Shown: positions 16,344 to 26,622, counted from the stretch's first letter. The stretch: 64,000 nucleotides of DNA from Paenibacillus xylanexedens (GCF_017874615.1 NZ_JAGIKV010000007.1:124001-188000); one strand, 5' to 3'. Program-made: numbers and translations. The notes: a model not told the origin generated them from the letters alone.

Positions 16344-17624
16344 ATGCTGAAGGAACGAATTGAACTGCTAAGCAAGAGAAAACAGATCTCGCGTAAAGAC
16401 CTTGTGGAAGGTCTGGTCACGCAGGCCCACTTTGCCAATATCCTGGCGGATCGTTATCCGCTCCCTGAGGACTTGGCAGAAGCCATCGCCGGGCGTCTTG
16501 GGGTATCCCCTTCCTATATTCTAAAGGCTGCGGCTCAGGACGAGGAAACAATTGAACGGGCAGAGGTTATTTTCGAACAAATGTCTGTTCCAGCCTCGGC
16601 GATATCCGAAGATACGGTGCATGCACTGGCAGATCGGGATGACACGTTGACCGTCGAGCTGACAACGGCCTTGATGAAGGCGGTCTATTATCAGCAATTA
16701 AACGATGTAACGGCTCATGAATATATACATACGTCCTACCTCAATTTTTACCTGGAGAAATACGGTCGTCCAGACGATATTGATCTGCCGCGTCCGTTAG
16801 TCAAGGCACTTTTATTCTATAAAATACAATATTATCGCTCCAAAATGGCCTTTGTGGATGTATTAACTCATGCAACCAGGCTCAGTGAGCTGGCGCTTCC
16901 TGGCAGTGAATTCTGGCTGTCTGTGCAAAATATCAAGATGGAGGCCTACATCCAGGTCAAACAGTATGAAGAGGCAAAACAGGTATTCGAGCTTACGATG
17001 CGTCATGTATATGATCAGCGGATGTTCCATCGGTTGTCCGGGTTATATGTGGCATATAGTGGTTATTGCTTCGCAATGGGGCTGGTTCAGGAGGCGCTCT
17101 CGGCATTAACCATGGCGGAGGCAAACCTCGTGTATGCTGGCAACCAGGGTGATCTGGTGACGGCGATTGCCAATAATCGGATTGTCATGCTGACGATGAC
17201 AGGTGAACTGGATCAGGCACAGGCGGAGATTGAACGATTTGAATCGCTATTGCAGCAGGAAACGGAAGAAACTCAACTCGCGATGCAGCCGCTCGTCAGT
17301 GTGTATCGATGCGAAGTAGCTCTGGCACGGAAGAACTGGGGCGTGCTCGCGCAAAGTGTAGATCAACTCTTGAAATGTGCAACAACACAGGACCAGCAGA
17401 TGAGCGCAACCTTCTACCACAGCCATCTGGCTCTTGCTCATGGAGATCGCGAAGTTTTCATGGAGCGGGCGCTTGCCTGTCTGCCTTATTTTGAATCCGC
17501 GCAGCATGTCATGCGGCTTGAACCGTTATATGAAGGGATGGCCGTGGTGTCTGAAGATCAGCGGAAATACAAGGAAGCGGCCATGTATTATCGAAAGCTG
17601 GTATATCTGTTACGCAAAAAATAG
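16344..17624 (+). CDS. HTH-TPR regulator resembling the Rgg/PlcR group
   Basis: A protein of 426 residues. The first ~65 residues look like a diverged XRE-type helix-turn-helix (KERIELLSKRKQISRKDLV... to ...AIAGRLGVSPSYIL). The remainder, residues ~70-425, is all helical with TPR-like repeats (QYEEAKQVFELTM, LVQEALSALTMAEANLVYAG, KYKEAAMYYRKLV). This architecture fits RRNPP-type regulators that bind short signalling peptides, but no clear propeptide gene lies downstream. It is divergent from fabV, suggesting control of fabV or of itself. Function beyond that is inference. Confidence 0.75.
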   Translation: MLKERIELLSKRKQISRKDLVEGLVTQAHFANILADRYPLPEDLAEAIAGRLGVSPSYILKAAAQDEETIERAEVIFEQMSVPASAISEDTVHALADRDDTLTVELTTALMKAVYYQQLNDVTAHEYIHTSYLNFYLEKYGRPDDIDLPRPLVKALLFYKIQYYRSKMAFVDVLTHATRLSELALPGSEFWLSVQNIKMEAYIQVKQYEEAKQVFELTMRHVYDQRMFHRLSGLYVAYSGYCFAMGLVQEALSALTMAEANLVYAGNQGDLVTAIANNRIVMLTMTGELDQAQAEIERFESLLQQETEETQLAMQPLVSVYRCEVALARKNWGVLAQSVDQLLKCATTQDQQMSATFYHSHLALAHGDREVFMERALACLPYFESAQHVMRLEPLYEGMAVVSEDQRKYKEAAMYYRKLVYLLRKK

Positions 17625-17770
17625 ACTGGATTAAAAGTAATTCTAGTAATAAAAGGTGTTAATCAGAAGGATAAAAGAAAAAATAGAATTGAGAATGCCC
17701 TTCTGATAAACGTCAATCATGAGTTGGTTGTTCTTTGAAGCATTAAGGAATAAACCACCAAAAAATGTTG

Positions 17771-17812
17771 AATAACGCTACTGACATACCGTTGTCAGTA
17801 GCGTTATTTTAT
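17771..17812 (+). terminator. Terminator
   Basis: AATAACGCTACTGACA (17771-17786) pairs perfectly with TGTCAGTAGCGTTATT (17793-17808), followed by T-rich sequence. It closes the TPR regulator transcript. Confidence 0.85.
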
Positions 17813-17904
17813 TATCAATTAAGTAAACATAAAGGGATGGAAGGCCGATTCTGACCCGAAAAATGATATGGTATTTTATTATATAACAGAAAGGATGGTA
17901 TTTT

Positions 17905-18309
17905 ATGTATTTTGCTTCTGTACGCATCATTACCGACGATGTGGATCGTCTTGTCGAGTTTTATGAGAAAGTCATGGGTGTTTCGGCGGTACGCCCCGCG
18001 CCTGTCTTTGCTGAACTTGTTTTGCCATCGTGCACCCTGGCGATTGGCCACTCCCAGACGGTGCCACTGTTTGGCATTGGTTCTGCAGTGGCGGCCGACA
18101 ATCACACTGTCATCCTCGAGTTCCGCGTCCACGATGTCGATGCCGAATACGAGCGCTTGAAGCCGTTTGTGGATGAGTGGGTAAAGGAACCGACCACGAT
18201 GCCGTGGGGGAATCGTGCTGTGCTTTTCCGTGATCCTGACGGCAATCTCATTAACCTCTTCCAGCCAGTGACCGAGGAAGCGATCAAACGTTTCAGCGGT
18301 AGGGGCTGA
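17905..18309 (+). CDS. VOC (glyoxalase/bleomycin-resistance fold) protein
   Basis: A single-domain protein of 134 residues with the paired beta-alpha-beta-beta-beta layout of the VOC superfamily: strand FASVRIITDDVDRLVEFYEKVMG at the start and RAVLFRDPDGNLINLFQP at the end, the latter carrying the conserved DPDGN and a metal-site-like position. Members range from dioxygenases to antibiotic-binding proteins, so the substrate cannot be assigned. AAAGGATGG precedes the start. It appears monocistronic. Confidence 0.85.
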   Translation: MYFASVRIITDDVDRLVEFYEKVMGVSAVRPAPVFAELVLPSCTLAIGHSQTVPLFGIGSAVAADNHTVILEFRVHDVDAEYERLKPFVDEWVKEPTTMPWGNRAVLFRDPDGNLINLFQPVTEEAIKRFSGRG

Positions 18310-18642
18310 TTCTAGGGGAGCACTCACTCAGTGTAAAAGGTTGAAAAAGTGTGTATTTTGAAAGACTTATGGGTTAAATCCCACTGTTTTTGGCATGATT
18401 TTGTGCATTGCCAAAGCACTTGGCACAAAATATGGCCGCCAATTGTGAAATGAAGATCGGATTAGCAGATCTTTTTTTGCGGAATTAGCATAATTTCTTA
18501 CCCAAGAAACGATTATTCGGTGATTCAATTGCCGGATTTTTCGTTTTTTTTGTATGCCGCCAGAAGGGTATTCAAGGACAAGCCGCGGTGTTTATAATTT
18601 AACTATAAATAAAAAACAAATAAAATAAATGAGGTGCTCATT
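18310..18642 (+). other. Intergenic region with terminator hairpins
   Basis: No gene is seen. ATTTTGTGC/GCACAAAAT can pair near 18397-18430, and AAGATC/GATCTT with seven T (18453-18478) is the likely terminator of the VOC gene. The last ~40 bases are AT-rich with GAGGTG before the next start. Confidence 0.5.
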
Positions 18643-19059
18643 ATGGGATGGTTCGGTAAAAAAAACAAACAGGAAGATGCGATTGCCAAAGCGGATAAAA
18701 TGATGAATAAAGGACTCACTGGCATGATGATGAAAGGCTTTGTATCAAAGGAACATCGGGAGGCGATCAACCAAAGTCTGGATTCGGCAAAGCAGGCACA
18801 ATTGGCGGCGAGTGGTTCACTTCCATTGACGGCAACAGCAACGGTGGTGACGATCACCGATACAGGCAAACTGATCAACTTTGATCCGATTGTTGTGCTT
18901 GTATTGGATGTGACAGAGACAAACGGTAACCAGTATCAGCGAACATTGGAGACACTGGTGTCCAAAATGCAGATTCCGCGAGTTGGAGATCGGGTGGGAT
19001 TAGGTCAGAATCCAGCAAATCCGTCCGAGCTGATCTACATGGGGCTGTTGTCCATCTAG
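18643..19059 (+). CDS. Small protein with a conserved beta module
   Basis: A soluble protein of 138 residues. Residues ~1-55 form a charged helical part (GWFGKKNKQEDAIAKADKMM). Residues ~65-138 form a beta-rich module: ATATVVTITDTGKLINFDPIVVLVLDV, later VGDRVGLGQNPANPSELIY. The same pattern (A.A.I..TG..IN..P.V.L.L.V....Y / ..G....v...DP....L) occurs twice in the next gene, so the pair are likely related and functionally linked. The family function is unknown to me; similar modules occur in actinobacterial proteins. GAGGTG six bases upstream supports the ATG at 18643. Confidence 0.65.
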   Translation: MGWFGKKNKQEDAIAKADKMMNKGLTGMMMKGFVSKEHREAINQSLDSAKQAQLAASGSLPLTATATVVTITDTGKLINFDPIVVLVLDVTETNGNQYQRTLETLVSKMQIPRVGDRVGLGQNPANPSELIYMGLLSI

Positions 19060-19158
19060 AAGGTATTTGGTTATAAGACAGTAATAATTCAATTAGATAA
19101 TACGTATAACAACGATAAATAGATATATTAATAGAAGTATTATGAGAGGGTGGATCAT

Positions 19159-19953
19159 ATGGTGGGATTCCTGAGATTCATTGGAGTATTAACAGTGTTC
19201 GGAGTGGGGTTCTCCCCATTTCTGGCACAGCAGCTGTGGAATGATCCGTTTATGATTATGCAGACATGGTGGTATACTCCGGCAATCTTTGCGGGGTTTG
19301 CACTGATCTTTGTTCCTGCGATTTTGAGCAATATTTTTGGCGTAGGTCGAGTGAAGACAGGGTTACCAGCAGTTGGGGTCATTAAGACTATACAACAGAC
19401 GGGCACGTATATTAATGAACAACCGGAGGTTCGATTGGGTCTGACAGTTTCGCTTAAAGGGCGAGAGAAATATGATACCGAGATGAAAACCGTCATTCCG
19501 CTGACCTCCATGGCACAGTTTCAGCCGGGCAGTTTCATTCCATTAGTGGTTTCCGTAAAGGATGAGCGCAAGGTAGGGCTTGATCTGAAAGGGCAACTGT
19601 CACAGGAAGATATGCAGCAATTGCTGGATGAAAAGATGGTACAGCAAGGGGTATCACCTGAAATGATGGATATTGCAAGAACAGGGGAAAAAGCAATGGC
19701 CAAGATCCTTGATGTCACTCCACTTGGGAGTGGAGGCAGTAATAAGATCAAACTTCAGCTCAAACTCAGCATAACAAAGACGGACGGTGAAACCTTCAAT
19801 GTGACAACGCAAAAAGAAATTTTGTCATCTGTGCTGCCGCAGGTTCAGCAAGGTCATATCATTAACGTCATTTATTCAAGACAAGACCCAACAAAATTGG
19901 TGTTGGCATTGAATGTACAGGAGCGACAATTAAGTGACTTATTCTCTTCCTGA
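19159..19953 (+). CDS. Membrane protein with two copies of the same beta module
   Basis: A protein of 264 residues. Two transmembrane segments (residues ~3-24 and ~36-60) are followed by two beta modules, ~70-145 (GVIKTIQQTGTYINEQPEVRLGLTV) and ~180-262 (AKILDVTPLGSGG then LKLSITK ... NVIYSRQDPTKLVLAL). Between them is a short helical linker (SQEDMQQLLDEK) resembling SHOCT-like segments. The modules match the one in the preceding gene 99 bases upstream. The start at 19159 follows AGAGGGTGG. It is probably a membrane sensor or assembly factor; no catalytic residues are evident. Confidence 0.65.
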   Translation: MVGFLRFIGVLTVFGVGFSPFLAQQLWNDPFMIMQTWWYTPAIFAGFALIFVPAILSNIFGVGRVKTGLPAVGVIKTIQQTGTYINEQPEVRLGLTVSLKGREKYDTEMKTVIPLTSMAQFQPGSFIPLVVSVKDERKVGLDLKGQLSQEDMQQLLDEKMVQQGVSPEMMDIARTGEKAMAKILDVTPLGSGGSNKIKLQLKLSITKTDGETFNVTTQKEILSSVLPQVQQGHIINVIYSRQDPTKLVLALNVQERQLSDLFSS

Positions 19954-19968
19954 GGATGTAGACAAAAA

Positions 19969-20016
19969 GGAGGTCCTACAGGTCAAGTTTATGACGTGTA
20001 GGACCTCCCTATTTCA
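19969..20016. terminator. Hairpin between convergent genes
   Basis: GGAGGTCCTACA (19969-19980) pairs perfectly with TGTAGGACCTCC (19997-20008). The U-run is weak on the plus strand (CTATTTCATTT) and is AAAAA on the left side, which suits termination on the minus strand. Confidence 0.65.
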
Positions 20017-20053
20017 TTTGGTATGTACGAGAGATGCAAGCAATGTACTGCTT

Positions 20054-20869
20054 TCAGACAATACCAAGGCGCATGCGATAAGAAAAGAGTACTTTTCTGG
20101 ATTGTCCGTCAAAAACACGATTAGCCAGCGCTCTGAACTCGTCAGCAGCTGTTAATAGATCATCCGCTCCGAGCTTCAACGCCGTTTGCAGGCCGCCTTG
20201 GCTCAGGGCTAGATTGACATATCGATCGGCAGTGAATGTCTCGTGGTGATGAAACACGATTTCACGAACATATCGGAACAGGCCAGACTCCTGAATCTGC
20301 TGCAAATGCCCATCCTTGCTCCATTTGTGTGCCTGACTATCCTGGGGAGCCAGATTGGCTGCTCGTTGATCTGCTTCCTTATTCAGCTGCAGATAGGCTT
20401 GTTCTAACTGCCAGTCTAACATTGGCGGCCAGTCGCAATCGTAGGCTGCAAATATGCCCCCTGTACGAAGTACACGTGCAAACTCGCGTAGTGTGGGTTG
20501 CGGCTCCATCCAGTGAAATGATTGCGAGCAGGTCAGCACATCGACACTGCCATCTGGTAGTCCGAGGTCGTGAGACAAGCCGGACACGAACCGAAGGTTA
20601 TCCGGCTTGCCGGCAGATTCCCACTTGGATTCTGCTACAGACCTCATGTCATCGCTGGGTTCAAAGCCGATGATACGTTCTGCCTCATTAAGCCAGATCC
20701 ACGAGGATAAGCCGGTGCCACAGCCAATATCTGCGACCATACGCGGTGTGCTGCCAAGATATGTCGTTAGAATATCCACCACTTCAGTGGGAGCAGCTGG
20801 TCGGTTCTGATCGTATAACGTACCAAAACCTTTAAAACGTTCTACATTGTTGCGTCTAATGTCTTGCAT
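20054..20869 (-). CDS. Class I SAM-dependent methyltransferase
   Basis: A protein of 271 residues with the Rossmann methyltransferase core: motif I MVADIGCGTGLSS (residues ~44-56), acidic residue at the end of strand 2 in RIIGFEPSDDM, motif near LPDGSVDVLTCSQSFHWM, and ARVLRTGG. It resembles the ubiE/Methyltransf_11 group of small-molecule methyltransferases. The start has AGGAGGTTTATCC upstream. It is the only gene between the convergent hairpin at 19969 and the WYL regulator, which ends 73 bases away and is on the same strand, so they may be co-transcribed. Substrate unknown. Confidence 0.85.
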   Translation of the reverse strand: MQDIRRNNVERFKGFGTLYDQNRPAAPTEVVDILTTYLGSTPRMVADIGCGTGLSSWIWLNEAERIIGFEPSDDMRSVAESKWESAGKPDNLRFVSGLSHDLGLPDGSVDVLTCSQSFHWMEPQPTLREFARVLRTGGIFAAYDCDWPPMLDWQLEQAYLQLNKEADQRAANLAPQDSQAHKWSKDGHLQQIQESGLFRYVREIVFHHHETFTADRYVNLALSQGGLQTALKLGADDLLTAADEFRALANRVFDGQSRKVLFSYRMRLGIV

Positions 20870-20942
20870 GGATAAACCTCCTTCGGTCAGATGGATGACG
20901 GAGAGTCAGCTGTGATCAAAAGTTGTATAGGCCTATATTATA

Positions 20943-21875
20943 TCATTCATTGTTGGGAAGTTTGTTCTGCAAATGTTCAACGGCTTTGATATGACGTCTG
21001 AGTAATTCCTGTCCAACATGAACAGGCTCGATTACGGTCAGTTCGGAACCAAACGACAGCAGGAAGGAGTAGAGCCATTCCCCTACATTCAGTTCGAGAG
21101 ACACACGGAGCCTGCCATCAGGCTCTTTTTTAATGAGGGATGGTTCGAAAAAATCATACACTCGGTATGCGATGTTGCTGGAGAACGAGAGTGTCAGAGG
21201 GGTCAAGGTGATGGCTGCCTCTGATTCAGGGTCGTTTGATCCGGCAGTAACAGAGTGATCGTGTTTTCTCGCCAGAAAAGTCAATTGGGTGATCCGTTTC
21301 ATCTTAAATGTCTCGAATTCTTTCCGCTCAGGATCATCATGAATATACCCTTTGAAGTACCATGTACTGTTTTTGAAAATAAGCTTCTGTGGCTCCACAG
21401 TCGGCATGCTTTCCTCACCATCCGAATTAACATAATGAAACGTAATCAGTTGATTCGTTAATATGGCTTGTTTCACCTGATTGAACAGTTCTCTCTCTTG
21501 CAGGGGGATGCTGCCCCATGGTGAGAAATTGAATTCGATCCAATCCAGCTTGTGATCAAACAGGGCGGTCAGGCGTTGCAGCATATGGGCACTATTAAGG
21601 TGTGGGATCGCACTGACGCTATAGAGTCCCATCAAAATTTCGTTCTGGTCTTCTTCCGACAGCAGGGATCTGTCCATGACATAGTTGTCCATCAGATGAA
21701 TGCCGCCATGCTTGCCGGTCGTCGTATAGACAGGAATGCCCGCAGCGCTCAGCCGGTCGATATCGCGGTACACCGTACGTACAGAAATCTCGAACAAACG
21801 GGCGAGTTCGGGTGCAGTGGCTTTCTTTTTCTCCAATAACAAAAGCAACATTCGAAATAGTCGGTTATTTTCCAT
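20943..21875 (-). CDS. WYL-domain regulator (YafY-like), probably leaderless
   Basis: A regulator of ~310 residues: HTH_11 winged helix at residues 1-60 (RLFRMLLLLLEKKKATAPEL ... VRTVYRDIDRLSAAGIPV), WYL domain around residues 140-210 (ITFHYVNSDGEE ... STWYFKGYIHD) and a C-terminal WCX region. The chosen ATG at 21875 has no ribosome site but lies exactly where transcription should begin from an extended -10 element. An in-frame TTG at 21896 would overlap that promoter. It is divergent from the GH1 gene with ~90 bases between, suggesting control of itself or of the glucosidase. Confidence 0.82.
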   Translation of the reverse strand: MENNRLFRMLLLLLEKKKATAPELARLFEISVRTVYRDIDRLSAAGIPVYTTTGKHGGIHLMDNYVMDRSLLSEEDQNEILMGLYSVSAIPHLNSAHMLQRLTALFDHKLDWIEFNFSPWGSIPLQERELFNQVKQAILTNQLITFHYVNSDGEESMPTVEPQKLIFKNSTWYFKGYIHDDPERKEFETFKMKRITQLTFLARKHDHSVTAGSNDPESEAAITLTPLTLSFSSNIAYRVYDFFEPSLIKKEPDGRLRVSLELNVGEWLYSFLLSFGSELTVIEPVHVGQELLRRHIKAVEHLQNKLPNNE

Positions 21876-21881
21876 GCTCTG

Positions 21882-21890
21882 ATTATACCA
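21882..21890 (-). promoter_or_regulatory. Extended -10 promoter of the WYL regulator
   Basis: On the minus strand TGGTATAAT (TG-N-TATAAT) occupies 21890-21882. The expected start of transcription, seven bases after the last T, is 21875, the A of the ATG. No good -35 box is seen, as is usual for extended -10 promoters. Confidence 0.55.
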
Positions 21891-21942
21891 TGACAATAGG
21901 TGTCAGGGTATGGATGGTACACTGGTTATATAGTCTTGTTGA

Positions 21943-23397
<1,455 letters not shown>

Positions 23398-23415
23398 ATT
23401 GGCGTGAAAAAAACC

Positions 23416-23474
23416 AGCCGCCTGTTCCCTTAAAAGGGACAAGCGGTCCATGTGGTCCTGAACGAGTTCAGGAC
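23416..23474 (+). other. Tandem hairpins in the 3' untranslated region of the GH1 gene
   Basis: CCGC-TGTTCCCTT pairs with AAGGGACA-GCGG, then GTCCTGAAC (23455-23463) pairs with GTTCAGGAC (23466-23474). Neither is followed by a T-run. With the terminator at 23493 they make three hairpins in a row. Confidence 0.5.
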
Positions 23475-23492
23475 TACGATATATGAATATAG

Positions 23493-23536
23493 AAATACCC
23501 GGCTATCCTTCAGTTAAGGAAAGCCGGGTATTTTTA
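23493..23536 (+). terminator. Terminator of the GH1 gene
   Basis: AAATACCCGGCT-TCCTT pairs with AAGGA-AGCCGGGTATTT, followed by T. The minus-strand PAP2 gene ends 24 bases further, so it may serve both. Confidence 0.8.
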
Positions 23537-23559
23537 TGTGTAGTTCAATAGCGGGCCGC

Positions 23560-24288
23560 CTATGCCAGCCTTCTGCTTTGCAGTTGGGACATGCGCTCCA
23601 AATGACGCCGGTAAAACCATATACATGTGGAGAGCCAGCAACCACTCAAGAAGTATCCGCCGACGATATCACTTGGATAATGCACCCCCAAGTAGATACG
23701 ACTTATACCAATGGTCAGTATAAATACGGCGCTGGCAACAATCATCAGCACACGTCCGGTGACGGTGGGTACATGTTTCCAGATTAGAAAGGCCAGTCCA
23801 CCGTACAGGCTAAATGCTGCCATAGAATGCCCACTGGGGAAGCTGTAGCCGCTCACTTCAATGATCCGGTTAATGGTAGGTCTGGCACGCTGGAATACCA
23901 GCTTGAGCAATGCATTTAACAGGGTTGAACCTGCGAGCACACAAGCCAGGAAGAGCAGTTCGCGTTTGTGTCGCAGGAAAATGTATAACACAATCATGGC
24001 GATGATGGTAATGAAGACCACTGGCATTTCGCTGCCGATCCAGGTGAAAAGGTGCATGAATTGTGTCATACCAGGGGATTCCAACCCCTGAATCCAGCCG
24101 ATTAAGGTATCATCAAATCGATGAATTTGGTTGTCGCTGATGGACAGGGCGATGCTTATAAAGGCGATCATGCATAACGCTGCAACGAGCAGCGGGAAGG
24201 AGATATTCTTTTTCCAGTTGTGTATCAAATGTTGAGTTCCTCCGTGATGGTTGATTTCGTATGTTGTGTCTTTGCGTATCTCGGACAT
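23560..24288 (-). CDS. PAP2-family membrane phosphatase
   Basis: A protein of 242 residues with about six transmembrane segments. The three phosphatase motifs are intact: KLVFQRARP (KxxxxxxRP), YSFPSGHSMAAF (PSGH) and SRIYLGVHYPSDIVGG (SRxxxxxHxxxD). Enzymes of this type remove phosphate from lipid phosphates, for example undecaprenyl pyrophosphate in cell-wall carrier recycling (BcrC/YodM-like) or phosphatidylglycerol phosphate. The 30-residue charged cytosolic N-terminus is longer than usual. Monocistronic, divergent from the TIMP-like gene. Confidence 0.88.
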   Translation of the reverse strand: MSEIRKDTTYEINHHGGTQHLIHNWKKNISFPLLVAALCMIAFISIALSISDNQIHRFDDTLIGWIQGLESPGMTQFMHLFTWIGSEMPVVFITIIAMIVLYIFLRHKRELLFLACVLAGSTLLNALLKLVFQRARPTINRIIEVSGYSFPSGHSMAAFSLYGGLAFLIWKHVPTVTGRVLMIVASAVFILTIGISRIYLGVHYPSDIVGGYFLSGCWLSTCIWFYRRHLERMSQLQSRRLA

Positions 24289-24397
24289 AACGATATTTGT
24301 ATTGTGCTATAATTTTACAATAAATATAGCAGCAATAAAAATATGTAACCTTAACAACGTTTATTCAAGCAGAGAATGTAGGAGGGGAGCGGTCGGA

Positions 24398-24976
24398 ATG
24401 AAACGACGTTTGGTGATGTGCATGTTGATCTTACTTTTGGTTACGTCTGGGTTAGCTCTATTTCCCAGAGAGAAAGTTTATGCTTGCAGTTGTGTCGAGA
24501 GTGATGTTCAAGAGAGATTGAAGACAAACACAACTATATTTACAGGAGAAGTGGTGAAGAAGGGACGTTCTCAACAGTCGAAGCATGATGGCTTATTAAG
24601 AGAGTATACCTTTGATGTAGATACTGCATGGAAGGGGGTTAATGCCAAAAAGATGAAAATCCTCGCGAGTGACGGTGGATCTGAATCCTGTGGCATTCAA
24701 TTTGAAAAGAATCAGTCCTACCTGATCTATGCTTATCAATATGAAGTGGATCATAAGCTTCATACGAATCTGTGCAGTCGCAATGTTCCAATTGAACAAG
24801 CCGGAGACGATCTGAAATTGCTGGGTGCGGGAAAGCTTGTAAGTAAAGAAGATTTTGGAGAAACCAATGATGGTGGTGGGCGAACTGTGCCTTTCTATCT
24901 CATCTTATATGGCGGAGTCATTTTATTAGCAGCATTGGCAGTACTGTGGCTCTGGAGACGAAAGAAAAGAATCTGA
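24398..24976 (+). CDS. TIMP/netrin-like (NTR fold) surface protein
   Basis: A protein of 192 residues: signal peptide with cleavage at VYA before CSC (residue 30), an NTR-like domain of ~115 residues starting CSCVE and containing IFTGEVV and YTFDVDTAWKG, then a C-terminal transmembrane helix (~168-188) with a basic tail (RRKKRI). Several cysteines (C30, C32, two in the middle) fit the TIMP disulphide layout. In bacteria such proteins are annotated as tissue-inhibitor-of-metalloprotease-like; whether they inhibit proteases is unproven. AGGAGGGG nine bases upstream sets the start. Confidence 0.75.
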   Translation: MKRRLVMCMLILLLVTSGLALFPREKVYACSCVESDVQERLKTNTTIFTGEVVKKGRSQQSKHDGLLREYTFDVDTAWKGVNAKKMKILASDGGSESCGIQFEKNQSYLIYAYQYEVDHKLHTNLCSRNVPIEQAGDDLKLLGAGKLVSKEDFGETNDGGGRTVPFYLILYGGVILLAALAVLWLWRRKKRI

Positions 24977-25001
24977 TTGCCCAACGGAAAAAAAAGCTAT
25001 T

Positions 25002-25047
25002 CCCCGTACAGAACGTTAAGAAACATTGACGTTCTATACGGGGATTT
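25002..25047. terminator. Bidirectional terminator
   Basis: CCCCGTACAGAACGT pairs with ACGTTCTATACGGGG (one mismatch). ATTTTC follows on the plus strand and eight A precede it, giving a U-run on the minus strand for the AraC gene. Confidence 0.75.
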
Positions 25048-25104
25048 TCAGGAGTGGCGTCAAAATTGTATCCAATTGGAGTCGAGATTATCGATCCGAT
25101 GGAA

Positions 25105-25881
25105 CTAGTTCAGCTGCAACATGTATTCATAAGCTGTGACACCAAATACCCGTTTGAAATGTCGATTCAGATGGGTCAGATCGACGAATCCGCAATCGGC
25201 AACAGCAGCATAGACGTCCTTCTGCATTTCGATGGATTGACGGGCACGCTCCACCTTGCAGTTTAAGAAAAACTGGTAGGGGGATATGCCTGCTTGTGCT
25301 TTGAATTCACGGATAAATTGAAACTTGGACATGCCAAATTCAGAGCTTAGGTTGTCCAGCTTGAGCACATCTTCGGTGCTGCAAAACATGATTTCCTTGG
25401 CTTTACGGACCAGGTTGTCCTGAGGCAACCAGAGCTTGGTGTCCATTTCCTTCTGAGCCAGAAGGTGAACCAGATCGAAGACCCGTTCGCTGCACTCGGC
25501 TTCGTTCTGTCTGAGTTGAACGGCATCGTTCAGCATCAGAATGTTACGTGCAAGCTCGGGGTCATAGACGATGGGACTTCCAAAACGCAATTCCTTTTTA
25601 CCTATAATCTCCTCTACCAAATCCGGCTTCAAATACAGCATCACATAGTCAATGCCAGCCTTATCATAGGAGCTTCCATCATGAGACTGTTCGCGGTTGA
25701 ACAACATGACACCATTTTGGTGAGAGGCCTGATATTGTCCGTCCAGGTTGTATTGTTGAATGCCACGCAGGGTTACGCCGACCGCATACTCTTCATGGCA
25801 ATGTTTTTTGTATGCAAAATCAGTAAAGCTAGCGGATAGTGCCAGCACGTCTTGCGACTTTTTATAGTTAAACCGTTCCAT
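25105..25881 (-). CDS. AraC-family transcriptional regulator
   Basis: A protein of 258 residues. The N-terminal cupin-like ligand domain (residues ~1-140, with HCHEEYAVGV) is followed by two helix-turn-helix units at ~165-255, including FIREFKAQAGISPYQFFLNCKV and VDLTHLNRHFKRVFGVTAYEYM. The ATG at 25881 has GGGAGGTG seven bases upstream. It lies 19 bases behind the LysE-type exporter gene, so the two form an operon; such pairs usually control amino-acid or metabolite export in response to the exported compound. Confidence 0.87.
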   Translation of the reverse strand: MERFNYKKSQDVLALSASFTDFAYKKHCHEEYAVGVTLRGIQQYNLDGQYQASHQNGVMLFNREQSHDGSSYDKAGIDYVMLYLKPDLVEEIIGKKELRFGSPIVYDPELARNILMLNDAVQLRQNEAECSERVFDLVHLLAQKEMDTKLWLPQDNLVRKAKEIMFCSTEDVLKLDNLSSEFGMSKFQFIREFKAQAGISPYQFFLNCKVERARQSIEMQKDVYAAVADCGFVDLTHLNRHFKRVFGVTAYEYMLQLN

Positions 25882-25900
25882 GCAGCACACCTCCCAAGCT

Positions 25901-26482
25901 TTAGATTAATCCGGATACTATAATGGCTGAGTATAACAAAAAAAGTGCCATGAGAATACTCAGTAATTTTTGGTGGCGATTCAGCAACATTTTGAAAACC
26001 GTGCCAAAAACAACCCAACTGGAATAGGCCAGAAATCCAATGAAGGTAATTAACACCACGAACAGAAACGATGAGAATGAACTTTGATAAAAGGGCAATA
26101 CATAACTTGGAATGACAGTGAAAGTAAACAAAACCACCTTTGGGTTCACAAATTGCATGATAAAACCGTTCCAGAATCCGGTAACTTGTTTCGGTGCATC
26201 CTCGGTGGTACCCATCTTATAGATCTGGTACGCCAGATACACCATGTACAGGCCGCCGACAATCTGCATCACCTTCAGAATTCCGGGTAACACTCCCGCA
26301 AGAAGATGATTAAGAAAAGCTGATGCGGTAAGCAGCAGACCAAATGCCAGCGTAGCTCCCCACACATATTGCATCGTTTGACGCGCCCCAACCTGTTGTA
26401 CGGAAGAAAGAATTACGATATTGCTGGGGCCAGGGGTGAACGTAACGACAATACAGTAGATTAAAAAAGATGCGAGATTCAT
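25901..26482 (-). CDS. LysE/RhtB-family exporter
   Basis: An exporter of 193 residues with five to six transmembrane helices. The family signatures TPGPSNIVILSSVQQVGAR near the N-terminus and MQFVNPKVVLF in the middle are present. The family exports amino acids such as lysine, homoserine or threonine, or related small molecules. It is the first gene of the operon with the AraC regulator. The exported substrate cannot be deduced. Confidence 0.88.
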   Translation of the reverse strand: MNLASFLIYCIVVTFTPGPSNIVILSSVQQVGARQTMQYVWGATLAFGLLLTASAFLNHLLAGVLPGILKVMQIVGGLYMVYLAYQIYKMGTTEDAPKQVTGFWNGFIMQFVNPKVVLFTFTVIPSYVLPFYQSSFSSFLFVVLITFIGFLAYSSWVVFGTVFKMLLNRHQKLLSILMALFLLYSAIIVSGLI

Positions 26483-26622
26483 GATGATGCTCTCCTCTGG
26501 TTGTAGTTTAGTTTCATGATCATACGTCCAGAGGGAGAAACCATATAGTACATTATTGCAGCAGGTACACGGTTGGCAACAGGAGCTTGCTTATAAAAAC
26601 TAAGGGGAGTTTTCTTTTTGAA

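Noticed and set aside
17719..17775. An 18-codon frame (MSWLFFEALRN...) behind the Rgg/PlcR-like regulator, as a signalling peptide.
   Set aside because: No ribosome site, too short for a secreted propeptide, and it runs into the terminator.
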